From positions 496,001 to 560,000 of the forward strand of contig NZ_LGIS01000014.1 of the NCBI RefSeq assembly GCF_001187905.1: a DNA stretch of 64,000 nt. The letters run 5' to 3'. The notes beneath the pieces are model-generated. The model was not told the origin of the DNA and made no database searches. It worked only from the letters and a program-made list of their open reading frames with translations. The position numbers were made by a program, and so were the translations under genes. Every line of letters starts with the position of its first letter. Within the stretch, counting starts at the first letter, position 1. The stretch is from Pantoea sp. RIT-PI-b. Lineage in GTDB: Bacteria > Pseudomonadota > Gammaproteobacteria > Enterobacterales > Enterobacteriaceae. Below are positions 49,305-60,996 of the stretch, piece after piece.

Positions 49305-49426
49305 GCTCGAACACTCCTTTTAGGCGGTAAAAAAGACATTACCATCGGATTCTTCCTAAATCAACTCAGGTTCTCTACCCTTACCTTTCCACCGAGCAGT
49401 TTCGCCCCCCTTGTTGAAATAAATGT

Positions 49427-49450
49427 GTCGGGTTTTAAATTATCCCCGAC
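49427..49450 (-). terminator. Hairpin separating the nuclease-like gene from the three-gene operon
   Basis: GTCGGG (49427-49432) pairs with CCCGAC (49445-49450), just beyond the stop of the minus-strand gene ending at 49458. No clear T-run. Confidence 0.45.
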
Positions 49451-49457
49451 CCGAATT

Positions 49458-50051
49458 TTAGAAAATAATATATCCAATTTTATCGCAACCGCAGTTGGGG
49501 CTTGGCGGATAGCAATTGCATAAATTGATAGTCTTACAAATAGTAGGATATTCAGTGTAGTATTTTTTTAGAATTCCTTTAACGTCTCTTACCGAGGAAC
49601 TGTCTGTATCCAAAAAAAATCCAATACACCAAAAAGATCGCATTTTTGATTCTGACTTATTAATAAAAGACTTTTTAATTGAACTAAGTTTTGCAGCATC
49701 ACTTTCCATCTTATAATAAAGCTTCAGAGCAGTGTCATAACATTTAAGTTCAACGTAAATGAAGTGGTCATCTCTAGATGTTCTTTTCCTTATTAATAAG
49801 TCAACAAAAATATTATACTTACCCAGAAGGTATCGCTGATCAGAAACTGCTCGCACTTCTCTTTTGGCTTCACAATTACATAGGTATTCAAAATGATATT
49901 CAAGTTCCAATTGAAGCCACTTTTCCCAGTCCTTAGTTTTCCTTGATAGTACTAGATTTAACTTGTTTCTAGTGTTTTTTAATTCAAGAAAACTTTTTAT
50001 TGATCGATTTAATAAATTAAAATCAGTTCTAAAGTCCATTTTGCTAACCAT
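49458..50051 (-). CDS. PD-(D/E)XK-nuclease-like protein
   Basis: 193-197 aa, starting at 50051 or 50039 (MDFRTDF); longer readings would overlap terS. Numbered from MDFRTDF, Glu45 in a helix (WLQLELEYHFE), Asp80 in YNIFVDLLI and Glu97-x-Lys99 in FIYVELKCYD form the classic PD-(D/E)XK layout. The C-terminus is cysteine-rich (NLCNCYPPSPNCGCD), perhaps metal binding. It runs head-to-head with terS, 21-33 bp apart. Could be a restriction-like or DNA-repair nuclease; family not assigned. Confidence 0.6.
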   Translation of the reverse strand: MVSKMDFRTDFNLLNRSIKSFLELKNTRNKLNLVLSRKTKDWEKWLQLELEYHFEYLCNCEAKREVRAVSDQRYLLGKYNIFVDLLIRKRTSRDDHFIYVELKCYDTALKLYYKMESDAAKLSSIKKSFINKSESKMRSFWCIGFFLDTDSSSVRDVKGILKKYYTEYPTICKTINLCNCYPPSPNCGCDKIGYIIF

Positions 50052-50072
50052 AAATACTAAAAAAGGGATTTT

Positions 50073-50591
50073 ATGAAAACGATAAGCATTAATCAACTCG
50101 CTAAGCAATATGGCTACGATGAATCCACTATAAGGCAAATTTGGATTCCAAAAGGTCTAGATATGACTCGTTCGGAGCAAGAAATTAGGGCTTGGATTGT
50201 ACAGAACATACTACAACCACTTAGAGAAACAGACCTACGCGAACAAATGGATCGTGAGAAGCTACGTAAGCTACAAGCAGAAGCAAGTCAGGTAGAGTTA
50301 GAACTCAACAAACAGCTTGGGCTGGTGGTTGATACATCTTACTTAGAATCCAGCCTTAGCGAGTACTTCAGTCAGATGAAGAATTATCTACGCACAATCC
50401 CACAGAAGCATTACTTAGAACTATTTGAATCAGAGGATGCACTGCAACTTAAAACTAAATTATCAGGATTTATTGATGCAGTACTGAATGAAATAGGCAC
50501 TCATGAATACGAGATGCCAGAGGATGAAAATGAACAAGGACAAGTTAACGAATATACTGAACAGGGCACTTCAGAAGATACTTCCACCTAA
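50073..50591 (+). CDS. Terminase small subunit (Nu1-like)
   Basis: 172 aa. N-terminal winged-helix DNA-binding motif (SINQLAKQYGYDESTIRQIW, residues 4-25) as in lambda gpNu1/Nu1-family proteins, a basic/coiled middle region (REQMDREKLRKLQAEASQVELELNKQ), and an acidic C-terminus for contact with the large subunit. Recognises the packaging (cos) site. Overlaps terL. Start has AAGGGA upstream. Confidence 0.85.
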   Translation: MKTISINQLAKQYGYDESTIRQIWIPKGLDMTRSEQEIRAWIVQNILQPLRETDLREQMDREKLRKLQAEASQVELELNKQLGLVVDTSYLESSLSEYFSQMKNYLRTIPQKHYLELFESEDALQLKTKLSGFIDAVLNEIGTHEYEMPEDENEQGQVNEYTEQGTSEDTST

Positions 50592-52416
50592 AAAGTTAAA
50601 ACCTTCAGATTGGTGTGAAAGGAATCTAACATTTCCAGATGGCCCGATGGGTGGACAAAGACTTACTTTATTTGAATTTCAAAAAGAACCACTAGACATA
50701 ATTACAAACCCTCGCATCAGAAAAGTGGTCATGCAATCTTCAGCACAATTATTGAAAACCACTATTATGCTGAATAGTTGCATGTACTTCATGGTAAATG
50801 AAAATTCTAATATGGCTTTCGCTTCTAGTACTGGGAAAGAAGTAAAGCTCATGAAGACGGGTAAGTTTGATAATGTAGTAGCCCGTTCTGAAGTACTAAG
50901 CCATATTGTTACAGATAAGAACAATAAGAACTTTGCAAATAACGCAGACCAGACACAGATGATTGATGGATCATTCTTATATTGGTTGAACTTGAACGCT
51001 GCTAGTACCTTACGTGGTAAAACAATCAAACGTCTATTCCTTGATGAAGTGAGTAATGTTGAGGCAGATGGCGAGGAAGGTAACCCCTTAAGACTAGCTG
51101 AACAACGTGCAAGTACTTTCACTGATGGCCTTGTCATGGTGGCAAGTACCCCAAAACTAAAAGATGATCTGATCTGCAATGAGTACTTGCTCAGTGATCA
51201 ACGCCGCTTCTTTGTACCATGCCCGAACTGTGAACATGAACATACCTTGGAATGGGAAAATGTGCGGTTCAACTGGCGTCAGATCAATGGCGGTCGTCGT
51301 GCTATGCCAGATGAAGATACAGCAACATTACATTGCCCAAAATGTGATGGTGAAATCTCAGAGGCACAACGAATACGCATGGTTAAACAAGGCCGTTGGA
51401 TTGCAACTAATCCAGAAGTAAAAGAGATTGCAGGGTTCCAGATCTCAAGACTTTATTCCCCCATTACTACTATTCGTAAGCTCGTTTCAGAGTACGCACA
51501 AGCACACTTTGAGTTCGATCTCATGAGTTTCTACAACAATGCCCTTGGCTTGCCTTGGGACGATGAGATGAACTCTGATATCGACCTGGTAGTACTAGAG
51601 AACTTACGTAACAGTACTTTCGATATAAAGAACATCCCCGATGAAGTACTAGCTGTAACGCACGGTATCGATCAACAGTTAGACCGCCTTGAAGTAACCA
51701 CTATCGGCTTCTCTGAGAAGAAGGTATTCGTACTGGATCATCGTAGTTTCTACTCACCAGACTGTACTAAACCAGGTGCTAAGGCATATGCAGAACTTGA
51801 TACGTTCATCACGGCACAATTGCGTACCGTGTCAGGCCGTGCAGTTAAAGTACTTGGTTCCTTCATAGACAGTAGTAACGGTAATGCCACATCAACAATC
51901 TACCGATACGCAGCAAACCGCCGTAACGTGTATGCGATTAAAGGTAGTTCCTCTGCCAGTGGTGACTTGTTCAAGGCAAGCCGTGTAGGTGGGCATGATT
52001 TACTAATGCTCAACGTAAACGAAGGGAAGAACACCATACGTAGATTACTAAATGGGGCAGTTAGTGAAGAATGGGAAGAAATGCCTACTCAATTGCACTT
52101 CACCAATGGGCTACCAGATGACTACTTTGAACAATTGACCAGTGAAGAACTAAAAAGGAAGGGTGATAACCTCTATTGGGTTATCAAAAAGGGATATAAA
52201 CGCAACGAGTCCCTAGACTGTTTAAATTATAGCCTAATAGCTAAAGAGTACTATCTCAGTAAATTAGGTGCACAACCCTACGCAAAATTACGCATATTCG
52301 TATCACGTCAGAAACAAAAATTAGTACAGGATGATAAATACCCTGAAGAACAACCAATTGTATCTAAACCAAAAGCAACACAACCTACGAGGAAGCGTAA
52401 TAATTGGTTTAACTAA
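50530..52416 (+). CDS. Terminase large subunit (GpA family)
   Basis: About 628 aa. Start placed at 50530 (MNKDKLTNILNRAL) with AGAGG 6 nt upstream, overlapping terS. ATPase domain: LTLFEFQKEPLDII, Walker A-like SSAQLLKT, Walker B FLDEVSNVE; a zinc-finger-like pair CPNCEHEH and CPKCDGE; then the nuclease domain around SFIDSSNGNATSTIYRY. Packages DNA into proheads, most likely at cos sites as for lambda GpA. Confidence 0.92.
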   Translation: MNKDKLTNILNRALQKILPPKKLKPSDWCERNLTFPDGPMGGQRLTLFEFQKEPLDIITNPRIRKVVMQSSAQLLKTTIMLNSCMYFMVNENSNMAFASSTGKEVKLMKTGKFDNVVARSEVLSHIVTDKNNKNFANNADQTQMIDGSFLYWLNLNAASTLRGKTIKRLFLDEVSNVEADGEEGNPLRLAEQRASTFTDGLVMVASTPKLKDDLICNEYLLSDQRRFFVPCPNCEHEHTLEWENVRFNWRQINGGRRAMPDEDTATLHCPKCDGEISEAQRIRMVKQGRWIATNPEVKEIAGFQISRLYSPITTIRKLVSEYAQAHFEFDLMSFYNNALGLPWDDEMNSDIDLVVLENLRNSTFDIKNIPDEVLAVTHGIDQQLDRLEVTTIGFSEKKVFVLDHRSFYSPDCTKPGAKAYAELDTFITAQLRTVSGRAVKVLGSFIDSSNGNATSTIYRYAANRRNVYAIKGSSSASGDLFKASRVGGHDLLMLNVNEGKNTIRRLLNGAVSEEWEEMPTQLHFTNGLPDDYFEQLTSEELKRKGDNLYWVIKKGYKRNESLDCLNYSLIAKEYYLSKLGAQPYAKLRIFVSRQKQKLVQDDKYPEEQPIVSKPKATQPTRKRNNWFN

Positions 52417-52424
52417 GGAATTCA

Positions 52425-56041
<3,617 letters not shown>

Positions 56042-56043
56042 TC

Positions 56044-56328
56044 ATGAGGGCGTTTACTACTACACAATTAAACGCCTTGATTGAAACGTTTGGTGAGCCA
56101 TTGGAATTAACAAATGGTTCAACTCTTACCGTTATATTCGAATCTCAGACTGTCGCAATCGATACGCCTGAAGGATTCGTAGAAACAGAAGAAACCTATC
56201 TAACAACAAAAAAAGGCTTGATGGATTATCAAAGTACTTTCATGTACGGCGATGTTCTACAAGTTGTCTATAACATTGTCGATGACCTATCAGGCGTTAT
56301 CAATGTCTACTTTCGGGAATCACAGTAA
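56044..56328 (+). CDS. Putative head-tail joining protein
   Basis: 94 aa, beta-rich (LELTNGSTLTVIFESQTVAIDTPEGFVETEETYLTTKK). Size, fold impression and position directly after the capsid fit a lambda FII-like head-completion protein. No direct motif match, so the role is inferred from gene order. TAATG overlap with the next gene. Confidence 0.6.
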   Translation: MRAFTTTQLNALIETFGEPLELTNGSTLTVIFESQTVAIDTPEGFVETEETYLTTKKGLMDYQSTFMYGDVLQVVYNIVDDLSGVINVYFRESQ

Positions 56329-56726
56329 TGAATCTTATCACAATCAAGAATCATATCAGTGATTCCCTTTTTTCGTTGGGTTTTCAGGTAAGAAAAGCGA
56401 CAACTATCAATCAAGATGCGGCAGAGTACATTTTAATACTAACCAATCTTTTAGAACAGAATGAGAACATACCAATGGGAGTACAGAACTATAGTACTCT
56501 CACGATGAATGTTATTTGTACTTCAAAGGATGAATCCAAAGTACAGGGAGTAATGACGGCAGTTTACGATCATGTTCGTACATCTGATTTCCTAAAGTCA
56601 TTCGTTACTGAAAAGCAGATCAATGTAAGTACTATCACAGTTAGTTCTATCGCAGAGGATACCGACACTACTAGCGGCATAAATACCCTGATGCTAACAA
56701 TTCAAATGAATTATATATCGAGGTAA
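56328..56726 (+). CDS. Putative tail terminator (gpU-like)
   Basis: 132 aa alpha/beta protein (MNLITIKNHISDSLFSLGFQ, then YSTLTMNVICTSKDESKVQGVMTAVYDHVRTSDF). Position and length fit the gpU/tail-completion family that caps the tail tube. Overlaps the previous gene by one base. Assignment from order and secondary-structure impression. Confidence 0.6.
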   Translation: MNLITIKNHISDSLFSLGFQVRKATTINQDAAEYILILTNLLEQNENIPMGVQNYSTLTMNVICTSKDESKVQGVMTAVYDHVRTSDFLKSFVTEKQINVSTITVSSIAEDTDTTSGINTLMLTIQMNYISR

Positions 56727-56730
56727 TTAA

Positions 56731-59700
56731 ATGTCGTCAATTTTCCACGGTGGAAATACCTACATATTCTATAATACCGATGCAAACAATAACATTCCAA
56801 CTAGTGTTACTTATAAGAGCATCGATGAACTTGGTGCATTCCCCCAAGTAAAAATAAATTCCAGTACTACATCAATTGAAACCTACAATGATGAATGGGT
56901 GCAAGTACTATCAGGCAACATGAGTATTGACTCAGTAAGTATTGTTGTTCATTACTTGGCTGATAACGAATCTCACCAATACTTAGATGGTGCATTTACA
57001 AATCAAACTAATTTCCAAATCAAAGTAAGCCTATATGAATCACAGGACTCGCTTGATCAACACTATGTGATTCTTAATGGTTATATCAGTGGTTTCTCTG
57101 ATTCAGGTGATCAGAATGAAGTCTATAGCCGCACCTATACCTTTACTGCTGAAGACGTAGTATCACGTGGTACAGCACAAGATCCAGCAAACTTACGTAT
57201 TGGTGACTTTGGTGTTGGTGCCAATGGTGAAACGTACCCACAATACGAATCCGCTACACCTGCTGGTAATAGCTTTATCAAAGTACCAGCACTACGGGAA
57301 GATAACCCTATTGGTGGTGATCTTGGTGGTTTTGCTTTCGTTGATAATGGTGGTGATAAGACCGCACAATTAGCTATCCCTTCTGATGGTAACTTGGGAA
57401 TCTATATCAAGAATACTGATAATGATTGGCTAAGTATCCCACTGAAAAGTACTAACGATGGTCTATATTTACCCCTAACACGCACAATCAATGGGAAAGT
57501 ACTTTCCAGTAACATTACCCTTAGTAAAACTGATATTGGTTTATCGGCGGTAACTAATGATGCTCAGTTAAAGATTGCCAGTAACCTATCTGATCTAGCC
57601 AATGTAGCTACGGCACGTACCAATCTCAATGTTTACTCAAAAGCAGAAGCTGACGCGACTACTTTAACATTAGTGCCTAAAAATACTACCGTAAACGGTC
57701 ACGCATTATCAGGGAATGTATCGGTAACCGCAGGTGATGTAGGGCTTGGTAACGTTTTAAATGCTGTACAGTTAGTAGCCAGCAATAACCTATCTGACTT
57801 AGCCAATGAAGCTACGGCACGTACCAATCTCAATGTTTACTCAAAAGCAGAAGCAGTACCATCTACTTTAACGGTCAATGGAAAAGCACTAAGCACCAAC
57901 ATCACACTAACAAGTTCTGATACTGGTTCATTCAGCATTGCTAACAACCTTAGTGAAGGTGTTCCTGCGACTATCCGTACTAATATAGGTGCGGCAAAAT
58001 CAGGCATTAATGCGGATATCACAGGAATAACGGGTTTATCCGGCCCATTACGTTTAGGCGGAGATGCTGCAAGTGATTACGACGCTGTTACCTTAAAACA
58101 ATTATTAGCTAATGCTGGCGGGGGGACAGGTGCAACGCTTAACGGTGTGATGAATAACTTTCTTGGGGCTGTGGAGTGGTTTAACGGAACTCGTGCAAAA
58201 CTTCCCGCAGGCCACGCAGCAGCAGATGGACAACTTCTGAACCGTGCAGACTATCCAGATCTATGGAACGCAATTAGTACAGGTGTCTTAAACAGTGTTA
58301 CAGAGGCTCTTTGGCAAAATAGTGGTGTAACAACTAACGTTGCTTCTAACCGTGGTATGTATTCAACAGGCAACGGAACAACTACCTTCCGTATGCCGGA
58401 TCTAAATGGCTCCCAGAGTGGTTCAACCCCTAACCTGTACTTACGCGGTACAGGAACGGGTGTATCAGGAATACCTGCTGGAACTACTTCAGAAAGTGCT
58501 TTGCCTAACCTTACGGGTCAAATGAGCCTACACGGTGGACAGGTTGCAAGCATAATATCTGCGGTAAATGGTGTTTTTGCAGGCGGCGGCGGCGGAACAA
58601 CTTATCGCACACCAGTAAGTTTGCCTGAAAGTACGGGGGCTTCATCTTTCGGAAGGCTTGATTTTGATTCAAGCAAGAGTAACTCGGTTTATGGGCGTGA
58701 CGGTGTAGGCGAAGCAAGACCTCGTTCAGCCTGGGGTATTTGGCTAATACGCGTTAATGGACTATATAGTGCCGCTAACAGTATTTTCAATGTAATTACA
58801 GCAGACACATCACTTCCAGCAACTGGAACAGCAGTTTACGGTGGTGGCTTACGTTCTGATTATAAAGTTGGTTCAGCTAATTATGTGTCAACTACATTAA
58901 CCTCACGCTCTATTATTGGTAATGAAATAAGTGCAAGATTAGACATTATTGATAATTCTGGTAGTACTGAAAATCGCACTGCTTTTACTTTTAAACACGG
59001 AGCGTCAGGTAGCAGTGGTTTAGGTGGTGATATCAGGTGTATATCTGGTGAACTCGGTCTTTACAGCTCAGGGGAATCAAGCCTAAGACTTCGCCAGGAT
59101 GGGACTGCTAGAATTCAAATAGCAGGTTCGACAGGGAATTATCTTGAAATGAATAACTCGGGAAATAGTCTTGGGCAGAATTTGACGTTAAATACCAATA
59201 ATGGTGCTTGGTTGAGGCATATAAATGCTGATGCTGATGGGACTTCATATATCTTTAGTCAGCTGGGTGGAGTTAATAACTACTTCATTGGAACGCCAAA
59301 TACAGGAGGAAATAGGAATTTGTACATAAACTCCTACGTTCTTGGAACTCAGATACAAATACAGAGTGACCGTGTTTTTGCAAACAAGTTCATGAATGCT
59401 CCAGCATTTACACCAACTTCAGATGAACGTATCAAAACTGAGCGTGTAATAATGACTAATGCAATCGATAAGGTACTTCAATTGCAAGGATATGAATCAT
59501 ATAAACTTACCTTCTCGGAAGATAATACTTTTACTACTGGAGGGTTACTTGCTCAGGATGTTCAAAAAGTAATGCCAGTTGCTGTCAAAAGCGGTGGTGG
59601 TAATGGTCTAAATGAAAATGGTGATTTAGTTGAGAATCTATTGTCTGTCGATTACAACGCTTTATCAGCATTATTTGTTGAGGCAATAAAAGAACTAAGT

Positions 59701-59745
59701 GCCAAAATAAACCAGCTTGAGGTTGAGGTGGCTTCTTTAAAATAA
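56731..59745 (+). CDS. Tail fibre with an N-terminal tail-tube-like domain
   Basis: 1004 aa. Residues about 28-150 align with most of the major tail protein encoded just downstream (shared DEL/PEL..F, D-S-V-S-I-V-V-x-Y-x-A-D against A-D-I-S-I-T-V-N-Y-I-A-D, NQTNFQIKVS/NQTRIQLKLE, LNGYISG/YNGYVSG). Then fibre repeats (SDLANVATARTNLNVYSKAEA at about 287 and SDLANEATARTNLNV at about 355), a tail-collar domain (about 485-560, ending TTFRMPDLNG), a glycine-rich shaft, and an S74 intramolecular chaperone (about 894-1004; Ser897-Asp898, Lys902, GLLAQDVQKVMP, LSVDYNAL). The chaperone should cut itself off after trimer folding. Located before the major tail gene, an unusual place for a fibre. Confidence 0.85.
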   Translation: MSSIFHGGNTYIFYNTDANNNIPTSVTYKSIDELGAFPQVKINSSTTSIETYNDEWVQVLSGNMSIDSVSIVVHYLADNESHQYLDGAFTNQTNFQIKVSLYESQDSLDQHYVILNGYISGFSDSGDQNEVYSRTYTFTAEDVVSRGTAQDPANLRIGDFGVGANGETYPQYESATPAGNSFIKVPALREDNPIGGDLGGFAFVDNGGDKTAQLAIPSDGNLGIYIKNTDNDWLSIPLKSTNDGLYLPLTRTINGKVLSSNITLSKTDIGLSAVTNDAQLKIASNLSDLANVATARTNLNVYSKAEADATTLTLVPKNTTVNGHALSGNVSVTAGDVGLGNVLNAVQLVASNNLSDLANEATARTNLNVYSKAEAVPSTLTVNGKALSTNITLTSSDTGSFSIANNLSEGVPATIRTNIGAAKSGINADITGITGLSGPLRLGGDAASDYDAVTLKQLLANAGGGTGATLNGVMNNFLGAVEWFNGTRAKLPAGHAAADGQLLNRADYPDLWNAISTGVLNSVTEALWQNSGVTTNVASNRGMYSTGNGTTTFRMPDLNGSQSGSTPNLYLRGTGTGVSGIPAGTTSESALPNLTGQMSLHGGQVASIISAVNGVFAGGGGGTTYRTPVSLPESTGASSFGRLDFDSSKSNSVYGRDGVGEARPRSAWGIWLIRVNGLYSAANSIFNVITADTSLPATGTAVYGGGLRSDYKVGSANYVSTTLTSRSIIGNEISARLDIIDNSGSTENRTAFTFKHGASGSSGLGGDIRCISGELGLYSSGESSLRLRQDGTARIQIAGSTGNYLEMNNSGNSLGQNLTLNTNNGAWLRHINADADGTSYIFSQLGGVNNYFIGTPNTGGNRNLYINSYVLGTQIQIQSDRVFANKFMNAPAFTPTSDERIKTERVIMTNAIDKVLQLQGYESYKLTFSEDNTFTTGGLLAQDVQKVMPVAVKSGGGNGLNENGDLVENLLSVDYNALSALFVEAIKELSAKINQLEVEVASLK
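57585..57854 (+). repeat. 66-bp direct repeat inside the fibre gene
   Basis: The segments 57585-57650 and 57789-57854 are nearly identical (about three mismatches), 204 bp apart, and encode the two SDLAN..ATARTNLNVYSKAEA fibre repeats. Likely a recombination hot spot for fibre length change. Confidence 0.85.
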
Positions 59746-59816
59746 ATTTATAAAATAAATAATATGAACGCTCTACAAGGATTGTGGGGCGATAACTTAA
59801 TCAAGGATGAATCCCT

Positions 59817-60275
59817 ATGGCATTTAATATTCAATCCGGTGCGAACATTACAGCATCTATCGGTACTGCTGGCGATGCAGTTAGTACTACATTCACTGCT
59901 ATCCCTGAGTTAGCATCTTTCACTACAAGTGGCGGTACTAGTACTGTCATTGATGTAGTGACTTTTAACAGTCCGTACAATCGTAAGCTATTAGGCACTA
60001 AAGCAGTAGCTGATATTAGTATCACAGTTAACTACATTGCTGATGACACTGTACACGCACAATTAGTAGCGGCTAACGAAAACCAAACTCGTATTCAGTT
60101 AAAACTTGAGTACTTCCAGGATGCAACTAAGCAAGAAGGTTTCTTTGTTGTTTACAATGGTTATGTAAGCGGTGACCAGTTGGCTGGCGATAAAGATGCA
60201 GTAGTTACACGTGAATTCACCTTCGCAGTGGATGGCGGCCCGGTTTCAAGTGGCCTAATTGACGTTTCTCCATAA
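59817..60275 (+). CDS. Major tail (tube) protein
   Basis: 152 aa. Small beta-rich tail-tube fold (SGANITASIGTAGD, ADISITVNYIADDTVHAQLV, NQTRIQLKLEYFQD, VVYNGYVSGDQLAGDKDAVVTREFTFAVDGG). Position just before the chaperone pair fits gpV-type major tail protein. AAGGA ribosome site 8 nt upstream. Paralogous to the N-terminus of the fibre gene. Confidence 0.85.
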   Translation: MAFNIQSGANITASIGTAGDAVSTTFTAIPELASFTTSGGTSTVIDVVTFNSPYNRKLLGTKAVADISITVNYIADDTVHAQLVAANENQTRIQLKLEYFQDATKQEGFFVVYNGYVSGDQLAGDKDAVVTREFTFAVDGGPVSSGLIDVSP

Positions 60276-60295
60276 TAATACCAAAAGGAATTGGA

Positions 60296-60598
60296 ATGAA
60301 TCTCGAACAATTGAAAGAAGCATTAAAGCCTGAACTACATAAAATCACTCTCACTAATGGTACTGAACTGTACGCACATCGCCCTAAACTTAGTGATCTT
60401 GAAAAGTGCATTACTGCTAAAAGTACTTTAGTACTATGCATCACTGATGATACAGGCTATCACGTTTTCTCAGATGGTGATGAGTCAGGTAAGATCGATA
60501 TTAACGAAATCGATACTGTAGTTGCCAATGAGATTTACACTAAAGCCATGGAACTATGGACTACTGACACCACACAGGATGAAGTAGAAAAAAAATAA
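60296..60598 (+). CDS. Tail assembly chaperone G
   Basis: 100 aa (MNLEQLKEALKPELHKITL, LSDLEKCITAKSTL). Precedes the tape measure gene, ends at TAA 60596-60598 directly after an A8 run. AAGG ribosome site. Makes the short product; a share of ribosomes slip -1 at A-AAA-AAA to give the longer G-T form. Function: keep the tape measure soluble and guide tube assembly. Confidence 0.8.
   Translation: MNLEQLKEALKPELHKITLTNGTELYAHRPKLSDLEKCITAKSTLVLCITDDTGYHVFSDGDESGKIDINEIDTVVANEIYTKAMELWTTDTTQDEVEKK
60589..60595 (+). promoter_or_regulatory. Programmed -1 frameshift slippery site A-AAA-AAA
   Basis: Zero-frame codons read GAA AAA AAA TAA. Shifting back one base at 60589-60595 continues as ATA AGA ACC GGT..., open to 60996. 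The downstream reading has no ATG at its beginning, as expected for a G-T product made by slippage. Confidence 0.85.
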
Positions 60599-60996
60599 GA
60601 ACCGGTAATCCCCGCATTAACTTAGCTCTGAAGTTAATCCACAAACGGGGATTGTCACCGGAAGACCTAGACAAACTTGATCCCGAAATATTTGAAGCTT
60701 TGCTTATCTATGACTCAGTAATAGAACCGAATGGGGGCAGAGTAGAACAAATCCGTTTTGCCAACTTATGCCACCTGATTCTAATGTCGTCTGGTAATTT
60801 GACAGAAGAGGGTATGAAACGTGCCAAAGTTGAAGATTGGGATCTATTCGGATTGTTAAGTAATAAAAGTACTAAACAAATCGCTGAAGAAGCAGCTAAG
60901 GCGAAAGAAGAAGAACAAAAACGCAGCTTTAATGCATTGGCAGAGAGTATTAAAGATGCCGCATTAAAGGGTAAAAACAAAAATGGCAAAAAATAA
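60595..60996 (+). CDS. Tail assembly chaperone T part (expressed as G-T fusion)
   Basis: About 133 residues in the -1 frame, beginning IRTGNPRINLALKLIHKRGLS and ending in a lysine/alanine-rich helix (AEEAAKAKEEEQKRS...GKNKNGKK). Fused to the 100-aa G part it gives a product of about 233 aa. The T part in lambda contacts the tape measure protein. Overlaps the tape measure start by 14 nt. Confidence 0.8.
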   Translation: MRTGNPRINLALKLIHKRGLSPEDLDKLDPEIFEALLIYDSVIEPNGGRVEQIRFANLCHLILMSSGNLTEEGMKRAKVEDWDLFGLLSNKSTKQIAEEAAKAKEEEQKRSFNALAESIKDAALKGKNKNGKK

